Source of the DNA: Candidatus Levyibacteriota bacterium
GTDB taxonomy: Bacteria > Patescibacteria > Microgenomatia > Levybacterales > UBA12049
Reading direction: 5' to 3'
DNA: 31,243 bases
Assembly (NCBI GenBank): GCA_003173915.1
Contig: PPGL01000021.1
Coordinates: 1-31,243, forward strand
A program made the translations under genes and the position numbers. Shown piece by piece: positions 1-6,519 of the stretch (positions within the stretch are counted from its first letter, which is position 1; each line of letters begins with the position of its first letter). Under the pieces are notes generated by a model, which worked only from the letters and a program-made list of their open reading frames with translations, had not been told where the DNA came from and searched no databases.

Positions 1-73
1 GTGAAGAAATAATTGCTGCAACGCCCAGGATACCAGCAATTGCAATCATCATCCATAAAAGGAGTTTGCCCAT
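1..73 (-). CDS. N-terminus of a leftward membrane or exported protein (partial)
   Basis: An ATG at 73-71 on the minus strand opens a frame that runs off the left edge. The visible 24 residues begin MGKLLLWMMIAIAG and continue as an unbroken hydrophobic stretch, which looks like a signal peptide or first membrane segment. A promoter with a TATAAT box lies 6 bases upstream of the ATG, so the start is well placed even though only about 24 codons are visible. Nothing can be said about function. The gene diverges from fusA. Confidence 0.6.
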   Translation of the reverse strand, partial: MGKLLLWMMIAIAGILGVAAIISS

Positions 74-79
74 GTGGCT

Positions 80-108
80 ATTATAACCGTGAAAGATTGA
101 AGATTCAA
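80..108 (-). promoter_or_regulatory. Promoter of the leftward edge gene (TTGAAT-N17-TATAAT)
   Basis: On the minus strand, TTGAAT (108-103) is followed after 17 bases by TATAAT (85-80). The ATG is 6 bases further on, so transcription would start at or next to the start codon. There is no room for a Shine-Dalgarno sequence. Confidence 0.6.
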
Positions 109-208
109 GATTTAAGATTTATGAAGATAAGAGAAGTTATGGATTATGGTAAGAAAATATGGTATACTTGAGATAAGTAAAAATTCAAGAGTAAAAGTCA
201 AAAGACTT

Positions 209-276
209 TGTCATTCTGAGTGAAACGAAGAATCTCTGTTGATTGAAGAAGATCCTTCACTTCGTTCAGGATGACA
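209..276. repeat. 68-bp imperfect palindromic element with TGTCAT/ATGACA ends
   Basis: The element begins TGTCATTCTGAG and ends TTCAGGATGACA; its two halves are imperfect reverse complements (GAAGAATCT against AGATCCTTC inside). It lies in the divergent spacer between the edge gene and fusA. It has the same length and the same six terminal bases as the element inside proA (5301-5368), although the interior differs. Short elements of this look are scattered in many bacterial genomes. The ends and symmetry are seen directly; mobility is inferred. Confidence 0.7.
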
Positions 277-329
277 TTTTGAGTTAAAACATTCTTAATT
301 CATAATTCTTGATTATAAATTCTTAACAT

Positions 330-2441
330 ATGGCTGATACAACACCACGACACGCAGAACTCGATAAGATCCGAAATATCGGTATCATTGCTCATATTGA
401 TGCAGGAAAGACAACCACTACGGAGCGAATTCTTTTTTACACTGGACGTACCTACAAAATTGGAGATATTGATGAAGGAAATACTCAAATGGACTGGATG
501 GAGCAAGAAAAAGAGCGTGGCATTACCATTGTGTCTGCTGCAACAACTGCATTCTGGAAAGATTATCGCATCAACATTATTGACACTCCCGGCCACGTTG
601 ACTTTACTGCAGAAGTTGAGCGTTCTCTGAGAGTTCTTGATGGAGGTATTACCGTTCTTGATGCAGAAGAAGGTGTGCAATCACAGTCTGAGACAGTATG
701 GCGACAGGCAGATAAGTATAAAGTTCCAAGACTTTGTTTTGTCAACAAAATGGACAAACTCGGCGCAGACTTTTTAGCAACAGTAAAATCTATTGAAGAG
801 CGACTTGGGGCAAATCCAGCAATTATGGTGTTACCAATTGGAAGTGAAAATACCTATGTTGGAAATGTTGATCTTCTGACACGACAAACGATTAGATGGG
901 GATCAGATGAACTTGGTGCAAAATTTGACATTTCTGATGAAATTCCCGCAGATATGAAAGACCAAGTTGAAGAGTATCGACAAAAACTTATTGAAAAAAT
1001 TGCAGAGACAGACGATCAATTACTCGAAAAGTATTTAGGAGGACAAGAGCCAACTGTTGAAGAATTAAAAAAAGCACTTCGCGCAGCAGTTATTGCATAT
1101 AAATTAGTTCCAATCTATGCAGGAACATCCCTTCGTAACAAAGGGGTTCAGCCACTTCTTGATGCTGTTATTGATTATCTTCCATCTCCTGTTGATCTTG
1201 GGAAAGTCACCGGAACAAATCCAAAAACAGAAGCGGCAGAAGAAAGAAAATTAATTCCTGAAGAAGCTCTTTGCGGACTTGCTTTCAAAATTCAAATTGA
1301 TCCACATGTTGGTAAGTTGACATACTATAGAGTCTATTCTGGAAAAGTTACATCTGGTTCATACATTTACAATTCAACAAAAGGAATTACAGAGCGCGTT
1401 GGCCGCATTCTTCTTATGCATGCAAACACTCGTGAGGAAATTAAAGAAGCATTTGCAGGAGAAATTGTTGCCCTTGTTGGACTGAAAGACACCATCACTG
1501 GAGATACGCTTTGTGATGAAAAAGCACCAATAGTCTTAGAAAAAATTACTTTCCCAGAGCCAGTTATTTCTTTGGCAATCGAACCAAAAACAAAAGTTGA
1601 CCAGGAAAAACTTGGACTTGCACTGAAAAGACTCACCGAAGAAGATCCAACATTCCAAGTTAAAACAAATCACGAAACAGGACAAACAATTATTTCAGGA
1701 ATTGGAGAATTGCAACTTGAAATTATGGTTGACCGCATGAAACGAGAATTTAGTGTTTTGGCAAATGTTGGAGCACCACAAGTTGCATACAAAGAAACAG
1801 TAAATAAACAGGCCGAAGCAGAGGGAAAGTATATCAAACAATCCGGAGGCCGTGGACAATATGGTCACTGTTTCCTGAGGATTGAGCCAAAGCCTCGTGG
1901 TGAAGGCTTTGAATTTGTAAACGCAATCAAAGGAGGAGCAATTCCTGCAGAATTTATTACTTCTGTTGAAAAAGGTGTAAAAGAATCAATAGACAACGGA
2001 GTGCTTTTGGGGTATCCAGTCGTAGATGTTAAGGTTACGTTGTATGATGGGTCCTATCACGATGTTGATTCCTCTGATGTTGCTTTCAAAATTGCAGCAT
2101 CCATGGCATTCCAATCTGCGAGTAAAAAAGCAGATCTGGGACTTTTGGAGCCAGTGATGCTTGTTGAGGTAACAACGCCTGCAGAATACATGGGAGATAT
2201 TATTGGAGACCTTTCTTCAAAGCGTGCACAAATCATGGGAACAGAAGAGCGTTCTCGTGCAACGATTATTAAAGCAATGGTTCCTCTTGCCGAACTTTCT
2301 GGTTATGCAACACAACTTCGAAGTATGTCCAAAGGTCGCGCATCCTATTACATGGAGCCTTCTCACTACGAAACTGTTCCACAAAATATTGTCCAACAAC
2401 TGTTGGCAAAGTCTACCTTCACTGGAAGAGTTGAGGCATAA
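330..2441 (+). CDS. fusA: Elongation factor G
   Basis: EF-G is the translational GTPase that drives translocation on the ribosome and, with ribosome recycling factor, helps split it. The 703-residue length is normal. The GTPase motifs are in order near the N-terminus: AHIDAGKTT (G1), DTPGHVDF (G3) and NKMD (G4). They are followed by the usual domains II to V, including the conserved GGRGQYGH stretch of domain IV and a C-terminal RGRAS-like region (here KGRASY). ATG at 330 is the obvious start; a TATAAA at 314-319 lies 10 bases upstream and no Shine-Dalgarno is visible, so a nearly leaderless mRNA is possible. It stands apart from any str-operon neighbours (no rpsL, rpsG or tuf). Identification is secure. 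Confidence 0.98.
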   Translation: MADTTPRHAELDKIRNIGIIAHIDAGKTTTTERILFYTGRTYKIGDIDEGNTQMDWMEQEKERGITIVSAATTAFWKDYRINIIDTPGHVDFTAEVERSLRVLDGGITVLDAEEGVQSQSETVWRQADKYKVPRLCFVNKMDKLGADFLATVKSIEERLGANPAIMVLPIGSENTYVGNVDLLTRQTIRWGSDELGAKFDISDEIPADMKDQVEEYRQKLIEKIAETDDQLLEKYLGGQEPTVEELKKALRAAVIAYKLVPIYAGTSLRNKGVQPLLDAVIDYLPSPVDLGKVTGTNPKTEAAEERKLIPEEALCGLAFKIQIDPHVGKLTYYRVYSGKVTSGSYIYNSTKGITERVGRILLMHANTREEIKEAFAGEIVALVGLKDTITGDTLCDEKAPIVLEKITFPEPVISLAIEPKTKVDQEKLGLALKRLTEEDPTFQVKTNHETGQTIISGIGELQLEIMVDRMKREFSVLANVGAPQVAYKETVNKQAEAEGKYIKQSGGRGQYGHCFLRIEPKPRGEGFEFVNAIKGGAIPAEFITSVEKGVKESIDNGVLLGYPVVDVKVTLYDGSYHDVDSSDVAFKIAASMAFQSASKKADLGLLEPVMLVEVTTPAEYMGDIIGDLSSKRAQIMGTEERSRATIIKAMVPLAELSGYATQLRSMSKGRASYYMEPSHYETVPQNIVQQLLAKSTFTGRVEA

Positions 2442-2454
2442 AACTTCTTAAAGC

Positions 2455-2483
2455 TTGCACATTGATTGTTTAAGGTTTATATT
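2455..2483 (+). promoter_or_regulatory. Promoter TTGCAC-N17-TATATT
   Basis: The -35 box TTGCAC (2455-2460) and -10 box TATATT (2478-2483) are 17 bases apart. Transcription would begin near 2490, and the next in-frame ATG is at 2493. This supports ATG 2493 over the TTG at 2466, which lies upstream of the -10 box, as the start of the HEPN-like gene. Confidence 0.6.
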
Positions 2484-2492
2484 TCTTACACT

Positions 2493-3101
2493 ATGAAAGT
2501 TATTGGTTTTTTTGCATTACTTATTGTTTTATTTTTCTCTTTATTTAAAATTTGGCATGCAGATTTGAGCAATAATGTTTTGGGCGTGGCACTAATGGTA
2601 TTGCTTTTAGCATTGTTCTCGGATTTGCAAAAGTTTAATTTCTGGGGACTTACTGGTGAAAAGAAAGAAGAAAAAGAATTACAAAAAGAAGTGGGTAAAG
2701 CACCAATAACTCCAAAAAATGCACCAAGAGTAAAACCTGCAGATGTGAAAGAAGCACAAAAACAAACACAGTTTCCGTTAATGGATACTACTCAAGGAAA
2801 TTTTCTTGCGTTAGCTTTTGAAATAGAACGACTGCTTCGCGTTGCAGCTGCTGTTTTATCAAACAAAATAGTTCCTTCAAACAGCAACAGAGCAAGTATC
2901 ATAAAGATTCTTAAGGAGAATGGTTTGCTGAGTGAAGATGGAGAAAAACAAATAGAACTCATTACTTGGCTTAGAAACATGCTTGTTCATGGGCGAGCAA
3001 AAGAAGTAAGTGCAGCGGGTCTTGCAAATGGATTTACTGTTGCAGAAACACTCTATACAGAATTAAAAAATTGGCTGGAAGGGGGTGTAAACAATGGATA
3101 A
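2493..3101 (+). CDS. Membrane-anchored protein with HEPN-like C-terminal domain
   Basis: Using ATG 2493 the product has 202 residues. Two hydrophobic segments near residues 3-18 and 28-43 form an N-terminal hairpin anchor. A charged, Lys/Glu/Pro-rich linker follows (about 50-95), then a helical domain of about 100 residues. That domain contains RNMLVH (R161-H166), matching the RNxxxH signature of HEPN domains, which are often ribonucleases. The next gene overlaps its end by 8 bases and has its own Shine-Dalgarno inside this gene, so the two are translationally coupled. The HEPN call rests on this motif and the helical context; catalysis is unproven and the cognate partner is a guess. The TTG start at 2466 is rejected because the promoter lies inside that extension. 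Confidence 0.6.
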   Translation: MKVIGFFALLIVLFFSLFKIWHADLSNNVLGVALMVLLLALFSDLQKFNFWGLTGEKKEEKELQKEVGKAPITPKNAPRVKPADVKEAQKQTQFPLMDTTQGNFLALAFEIERLLRVAAAVLSNKIVPSNSNRASIIKILKENGLLSEDGEKQIELITWLRNMLVHGRAKEVSAAGLANGFTVAETLYTELKNWLEGGVNNG

Positions 3102-3360
3102 AAAACAAGAAAATAATGTTCAACTAAACATTAATCTCGATACAACGCCGGTACTTTATACAGACAATATTATTATGAATATCAACGAAGATGGTGTTGT
3201 TTTAAATATTGGACAGGTTTTATTTAGTACAAATCAAATGCGAATTGTCAGTAGAATCGGTATGAGTAAAGAACATGCAAAAAAATTTGTCAAAGAATTT
3301 AGCAAACTTCTTGCACTTACCGAAGGGCAAGCACAAACAGGAGAAAAAACGCAAAATTAG
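3094..3360 (+). CDS. DUF3467-type small protein
   Basis: An 88-residue acidic/basic mixed protein. The core pattern matches what I know of DUF3467: a beta-rich first half (DNIIMNINEDGVVLNIGQ), then a basic SRIGMS segment, then a helix with HAKKFVKEFSKLL. The function of the family is unknown. ATG 3094 overlaps the stop of the HEPN-like gene, and GGGGGTG at 3081-3087 gives a Shine-Dalgarno with 6-base spacing, so it is made with its membrane neighbour. It could be a regulator or antidote of the HEPN-like protein, but only gene order suggests this. Family assignment is likely rather than certain. Confidence 0.65.
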   Translation: MDKKQENNVQLNINLDTTPVLYTDNIIMNINEDGVVLNIGQVLFSTNQMRIVSRIGMSKEHAKKFVKEFSKLLALTEGQAQTGEKTQN

Positions 3361-3377
3361 TCAAAGTGTCCTATAGC

Positions 3378-3405
3378 TTGACAGCGGCATTTTTTGTGCT
3401 ATAAT
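3378..3405 (+). promoter_or_regulatory. Strong promoter of the pro operon (TTGACA-N16-TATAAT)
   Basis: Perfect consensus boxes TTGACA (3378-3383) and TATAAT (3400-3405) are separated by 16 bases. Transcription should start near 3412. Unlike most promoters here, the start codon is about 265 bases downstream, leaving a long RNA leader. Confidence 0.85.
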
Positions 3406-3411
3406 GAATGT

Positions 3412-3663
3412 AACAAGTTAATAAAAGCGTTGATTGGGAATTCCCGCCCATGAGCTGACTACGACGAGTAGGTCCGGAGGCGAAACCGTAAAAGTCCGCA
3501 ACGTGTGTCGAAATTTCGGAGCACGTCATGAATGAGGTAACTCATTATTCTGACGTACTCGCTAAGGCGAGTTTTTTGTTGGAAGAGTTACAATGCAAGG
3601 TGGTACAGTTTAAAAACCCTTGTAAGATCAGTAGTTTGTTACTGGTTTTGCAAGGGTTTTTTT
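3412..3663 (+). promoter_or_regulatory. T-box-like leader controlling proBAC
   Basis: This 250-base leader is the only gene-free stretch of about 300 bases and is full of structure. The diagnostic part is 3596-3622: CAAGG (3596-3600) pairs with CCTTG (3618-3622), with a 7-base bulge TGGTACA (3601-3607) and an inner GTT/AAC stem. This is the T-box antiterminator architecture (consensus bulge TGGNACC), in which TGGN pairs with the uncharged tRNA NCCA end; TGGT would pair with ACCA. The same CCCTTG is also used by a downstream terminator, so the two folds exclude each other. Upstream hairpins include CGTCA/TGACG enclosing AATGAG-GTAA-CTCATT (3524-3555) and ACTCGC/GCGAGT (3557-3572). I could not identify the specifier codon; proline is expected from the downstream genes. 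Confidence 0.65.
3615..3663 (+). terminator. Attenuator terminator of the pro leader
   Basis: AACCCTTG (3615-3622) pairs with CAAGGGTT (3651-3658). An inner stem CAGTA/TACTG is enclosed and a run of T follows to 3663. The 5' arm overlaps the 3' arm of the T-box-like antiterminator, so binding of uncharged tRNA would prevent this hairpin. Confidence 0.85.
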
Positions 3664-3678
3664 GTGAAAGGAAAAGTT

Positions 3679-4410
3679 ATGAATACTAAAAAAATAGCAG
3701 TAGTAAAATTTGGAAGTAGTGTTGTGACAACCAAGCGAGGCAGGCTGGATTTATTTCAAATGTCTCAAGTTGCCAAACAAATAAAAATACTTCACGAATA
3801 TGGAGTTGGGATTGTTTTGGTAATTTCCGGTGCAGTTACATGTGGTATGGGCGTTTGTAATAAAAGTTTTGCAAGTACCGAAGAAAAAAGTCTTTTTGCA
3901 GGAATTGGGCAAGTCCATATTATTTCACAACTACAATCAGTTTTCGAGAAAGCGGGAATGCAAATTTGCCAACTATTACTGACAAAAAATGATTTATCTG
4001 AAAAGCAAGCAAAGAAAAAACTGATCCAAACAATGCACCTGGCATATAAAAATAATATTGTTTTAATTGCAAATGAAAATGACATTGTAGAACTTAATAG
4101 TTTTGGTGGAAATGATTATCTTGCGTTAGATATTGCATCTTTAGTTATGGCAAATTATCTAGTTTTATTAACCAGTGTAGAAGGAGTATACGACAAAGAT
4201 ATGCATGTTATAAAAGAACTCTCTAACTACAGAAGCATTGCATCTCTAGAAAATACAAGCACTGGTATTGGTGGAATGCAAACAAAAATTATCGCTGCAA
4301 AAAGTGCCGCAAAAAAAGGAATACACACGACAATTGCCAACGGGCAAACTAAGGACATTTTGACAAGAGTTTTATTGAATAACGAAAAGATTGGGACACA
4401 AGTGATTTAA
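3679..4410 (+). CDS. proB: Glutamate 5-kinase, short form without PUA domain
   Basis: This enzyme phosphorylates glutamate to gamma-glutamyl phosphate, the first step of proline synthesis. The 243-residue product is an amino-acid-kinase fold. It has VKFGSSVV at the N-terminus, VISGAV, a GIGQVH stretch, QLLLT, NENDIVE, FGGNDYLAL, LTSVEGVYDKD and GIGGMQTKIIAA in the family order. The C-terminal PUA domain of the E. coli enzyme is absent, as in other short ProBs. ATG 3679 is preferred to the in-frame GTG at 3664 because AAGGA (3668-3672) sits 6 bases upstream of it. The proA start is 6 bases after its stop. Regulation is by the T-box-like leader. Confidence 0.93.
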   Translation: MNTKKIAVVKFGSSVVTTKRGRLDLFQMSQVAKQIKILHEYGVGIVLVISGAVTCGMGVCNKSFASTEEKSLFAGIGQVHIISQLQSVFEKAGMQICQLLLTKNDLSEKQAKKKLIQTMHLAYKNNIVLIANENDIVELNSFGGNDYLALDIASLVMANYLVLLTSVEGVYDKDMHVIKELSNYRSIASLENTSTGIGGMQTKIIAAKSAAKKGIHTTIANGQTKDILTRVLLNNEKIGTQVI

Positions 4411-4416
4411 AAATAT

Positions 4417-5730
4417 ATGAAATATTTATTACTCAAACATTTAAAAAAAATTAAAAGATCATCACAAGAATTAATAAAACTTTCTGCAGAAAAGAGAGAA
4501 GCAGTTTTGGTGAAAATTGCAGAAGAATTAAAAAACCATAAAGAAGAAATTTTAGAAGCGAATAAAAAAGATGTTTTGGAAACAAAGAAAAAAGGTGAAA
4601 CAACTGCATTTATTGATAGATTAACACTTTCTGAAAAAGGATTTGATGGAATGGTTGGACAGTTATTGTCAGTTGCAAAGCAAGAAGACGTGTTGGGAGA
4701 AATAATTGAAGAGCGAATTTTGGAAAATGGTATTGTTCTTAAAAAAAAGCGTTTTTCGCTTGGGGTGATTATGATGATTTATGAGTCACGTCCAAATGTG
4801 ACTATAGATGTTATCGGTATTTGTATTAAATCAGGGAATGCAGTTATTTTAAAAGGTGGATCAGAAGCTCTCCATACAAACACAGTCTTAGTTCGTTGTG
4901 TTCACACAATTCTAAAAGAATATTTCATTAGCACTAATACTGTTACATTTTTAGATTCCGTTTCGCATCAAGATGTGTCAGATATCCTCAAACAAACAGA
5001 GTATATTGATATGGTTATTCCTCGTGGAAGTTATGCGCTTACTTCAGCAATTGCAAAAGAGTCAAGAATTCCTGTTATGTATCACGCAAGCGGAGGGGCT
5101 CGTATGTATGTTGATAAAAGTGCAAATATAAAGCAAGCCCTTGAAATTTGTATCAATGCAAAAACACAACGCACAGGTGTGTGCAATGCTTTAGATATTG
5201 TTATTGTTCATAAAAAAAATGCAAAAGAGTTCTTATTTCTATTAACAAAGGAGCTAAAAAAACGGAAGCTAGAACTTAGAGCAGATAGAAAAGCAATGGC
5301 TGTCATCCTGAATTTATTTCAGGATCTTCTTGTTTCTGAGGGGATTCCGGATCAAGTCCGGAATGACAATTTAATAATAAAGAAAGCAGAGAATAAAGAT
5401 TTCTCTACAGAATTTTTAGATGCAATTCTTGCTGTGAAAGTAGTCGATAGTGCAAAGGAAGCAATAAGATTTATTGAACATACAACTCATCATCATACAG
5501 AAATTCTTGCAGCAGAAGAAGCAAAAGTAATAGACGAGTTTATTAATACAATTGATTCAGCGGCGCTTATGATTAATTGTTCAAGTAGACTTCATGATGG
5601 TGGAGAGTTTGGTTTAGGAGCAGAAATGGGAATTGCAACAGGAAAACTGCATGCAAGAGGTCCTGTTGGGGTAAAGGAATTAACAACATACAAATGGATT
5701 GCAATAGGATGCGGACAGGTGAGAAAATAA
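4417..5730 (+). CDS. proA: Gamma-glutamyl phosphate reductase with an in-frame palindromic insertion
   Basis: ProA reduces gamma-glutamyl phosphate to glutamate semialdehyde with NADPH. The catalytic Cys is C256 in AKTQRTGVCNA. Other family stretches are YESRPNVTIDV (about 122-132), GNAVILKGG (about 140-148), and near the end DGGEFGLGAEMGIATGKLHARGP in two overlapping parts. The protein has 437 residues against about 415 for the family. The surplus is residues 295-318 (IPDQVRNDN at its end), encoded by a 68-bp repeat at 5301-5368. The insert falls in the variable region after the ELRAD motif and before the TEFLDAILAVKVV segment, probably a surface loop. The reading frame is intact across it and the catalytic and C-terminal motifs are preserved, so the enzyme is probably functional. 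Confidence 0.95.
   Translation: MKYLLLKHLKKIKRSSQELIKLSAEKREAVLVKIAEELKNHKEEILEANKKDVLETKKKGETTAFIDRLTLSEKGFDGMVGQLLSVAKQEDVLGEIIEERILENGIVLKKKRFSLGVIMMIYESRPNVTIDVIGICIKSGNAVILKGGSEALHTNTVLVRCVHTILKEYFISTNTVTFLDSVSHQDVSDILKQTEYIDMVIPRGSYALTSAIAKESRIPVMYHASGGARMYVDKSANIKQALEICINAKTQRTGVCNALDIVIVHKKNAKEFLFLLTKELKKRKLELRADRKAMAVILNLFQDLLVSEGIPDQVRNDNLIIKKAENKDFSTEFLDAILAVKVVDSAKEAIRFIEHTTHHHTEILAAEEAKVIDEFINTIDSAALMINCSSRLHDGGEFGLGAEMGIATGKLHARGPVGVKELTTYKWIAIGCGQVRK
5301..5368. repeat. 68-bp palindromic element inserted inside proA
   Basis: The element runs from TGTCATCCTGAA to CCGGAATGACA, with TGTCAT/ATGACA ends. It contains two perfect hairpins: CCTGAA/TTCAGG (5307-5323) and ATTCCGGA/TCCGGAAT (5344-5364). 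It is translated as about 24 residues including NLFQDL and GIPDQVRND, phrases I recognise as the translated form of dispersed palindromic repeats. It is comparable in concept to the Rickettsia palindromic elements that sit inside genes. It has the same length and ends as the copy at 209-276. Confidence 0.85.
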
Positions 5731-5734
5731 ATAT

Positions 5735-6517
5735 ATGATTCACAAAAAAATTGCAGTTATAGGTGGTGGGAAAATGGGACAAGCAATTGCCCAGGGGCTT
5801 CTTTACAAAAAAATAGTTTCTGAAAATGAGTTGATTATTACAACTTCTCAAACAGGTAATAATAGAGAAGCAGTGATGAAATCTGATATTGTTATTTTGA
5901 CCATAAAGCCACAAGTAATGATAGATGTACTTGAACAAATAAGAGATGTTGTTCAAAAAAACCAATTAATTATTTCTATCGCTGCGGGAATAAAAATTAA
6001 TTCAATAGAAAAAACTCTTCGGAAAAATAGAAATGACGAGTTTGCTATTGTTCGTGTAATGCCAAATCTTGCAGCACAGGTTGGAGAATCTATGAGTGTG
6101 TGGTTTGCAAATAAATATGTTTCAACAGATCAAAAATTCTTGATCAAAGCAATTCTCTCGGCAATTGGAGTTGAGCTAGAATTGTCAAGTGAAGACAAGA
6201 TAGATTTAGTAACCCCAATTTCTGGAAGCGGTCCTGCGTACATTTTTTTGATTACCGAACTTCTTGAGCAAGCTGCAAAAAAATATGGATTTACAGATCA
6301 GGAAGCAAAACTAGTCGCAATGCAAACACTTATTGGTACTGTTGAAACGCTTAAAGAATCAAAGAAATCTGCAAAAGAATTACGAGAAGCAGTCACATCA
6401 AAGGGTGGTATAACACAAGAAGTATTAGAATCATTTGCAAAAGATAATTTTGAAGAAATTTTTCTTTCTGGAATTACAGCTGGATACAAACGGGCAAAAG
6501 AATTAGGGGAGAAATAA
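5735..6517 (+). CDS. proC: Pyrroline-5-carboxylate reductase
   Basis: This enzyme makes proline from pyrroline-5-carboxylate with NAD(P)H. The 260 residues start with the Rossmann motif GGGKMGQAIAQGL. They then show ILTIKPQVM, the SGSGPAYIFLITELL dimer/active-site region (about 162-176) and SKGGITQEVL near the C-terminus. Between the second Rossmann strand and the DIVILTIKPQ strand the protein is about a dozen residues shorter than usual, so the helix after the nucleotide-ribose site seems trimmed. The start is 4 bases after the proA stop, completing a proBAC operon. It ends 2 bases from the convergent gene. Confidence 0.93.
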   Translation: MIHKKIAVIGGGKMGQAIAQGLLYKKIVSENELIITTSQTGNNREAVMKSDIVILTIKPQVMIDVLEQIRDVVQKNQLIISIAAGIKINSIEKTLRKNRNDEFAIVRVMPNLAAQVGESMSVWFANKYVSTDQKFLIKAILSAIGVELELSSEDKIDLVTPISGSGPAYIFLITELLEQAAKKYGFTDQEAKLVAMQTLIGTVETLKESKKSAKELREAVTSKGGITQEVLESFAKDNFEEIFLSGITAGYKRAKELGEK

Positions 6518-6519
6518 AT

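Noticed and set aside
90..200. Repeated AAGATT/TTCAAGA words left of the palindromic element.
   Set aside because: Low-complexity AT-rich sequence without regular spacing; not a convincing repeat array.
2466..2492. TTG start giving nine extra residues to the HEPN-like protein.
   Set aside because: The -10 box TATATT lies within this extension, so it would not be transcribed.
3453..3496. CTGA, CGAAAC and GTC in order, as in a hammerhead ribozyme core.
   Set aside because: The first block reads CTGACTA rather than CTGATGA and the required three stems cannot be drawn.
3557..3577. ACTCGC-TAAG-GCGAGT followed by T6 looks like an independent terminator ending a separate small RNA.
   Set aside because: It lies 19 bases before the T-box-like antiterminator on the same transcript, where a T-box Stem III is expected. 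I keep it as part of the leader, although a separate RNA cannot be fully excluded.
3594..3614. Possible short leader peptide ATG-CAA-GGT-GGT-ACA-GTT-TAA in the pro leader.
   Set aside because: It has no proline codons and exactly overlaps the antiterminator pairing, so the bases are better explained as RNA structure.
3629..3641. The 13-base string TCAGTAGTTTGTT in the pro leader also occurs in the cys leader (24818-24830).
   Set aside because: In AT-rich DNA of this length a match of 13-14 bases is expected by chance. In one case it encodes part of a peptide and in the other it is inside a terminator loop, so no shared function is supported.
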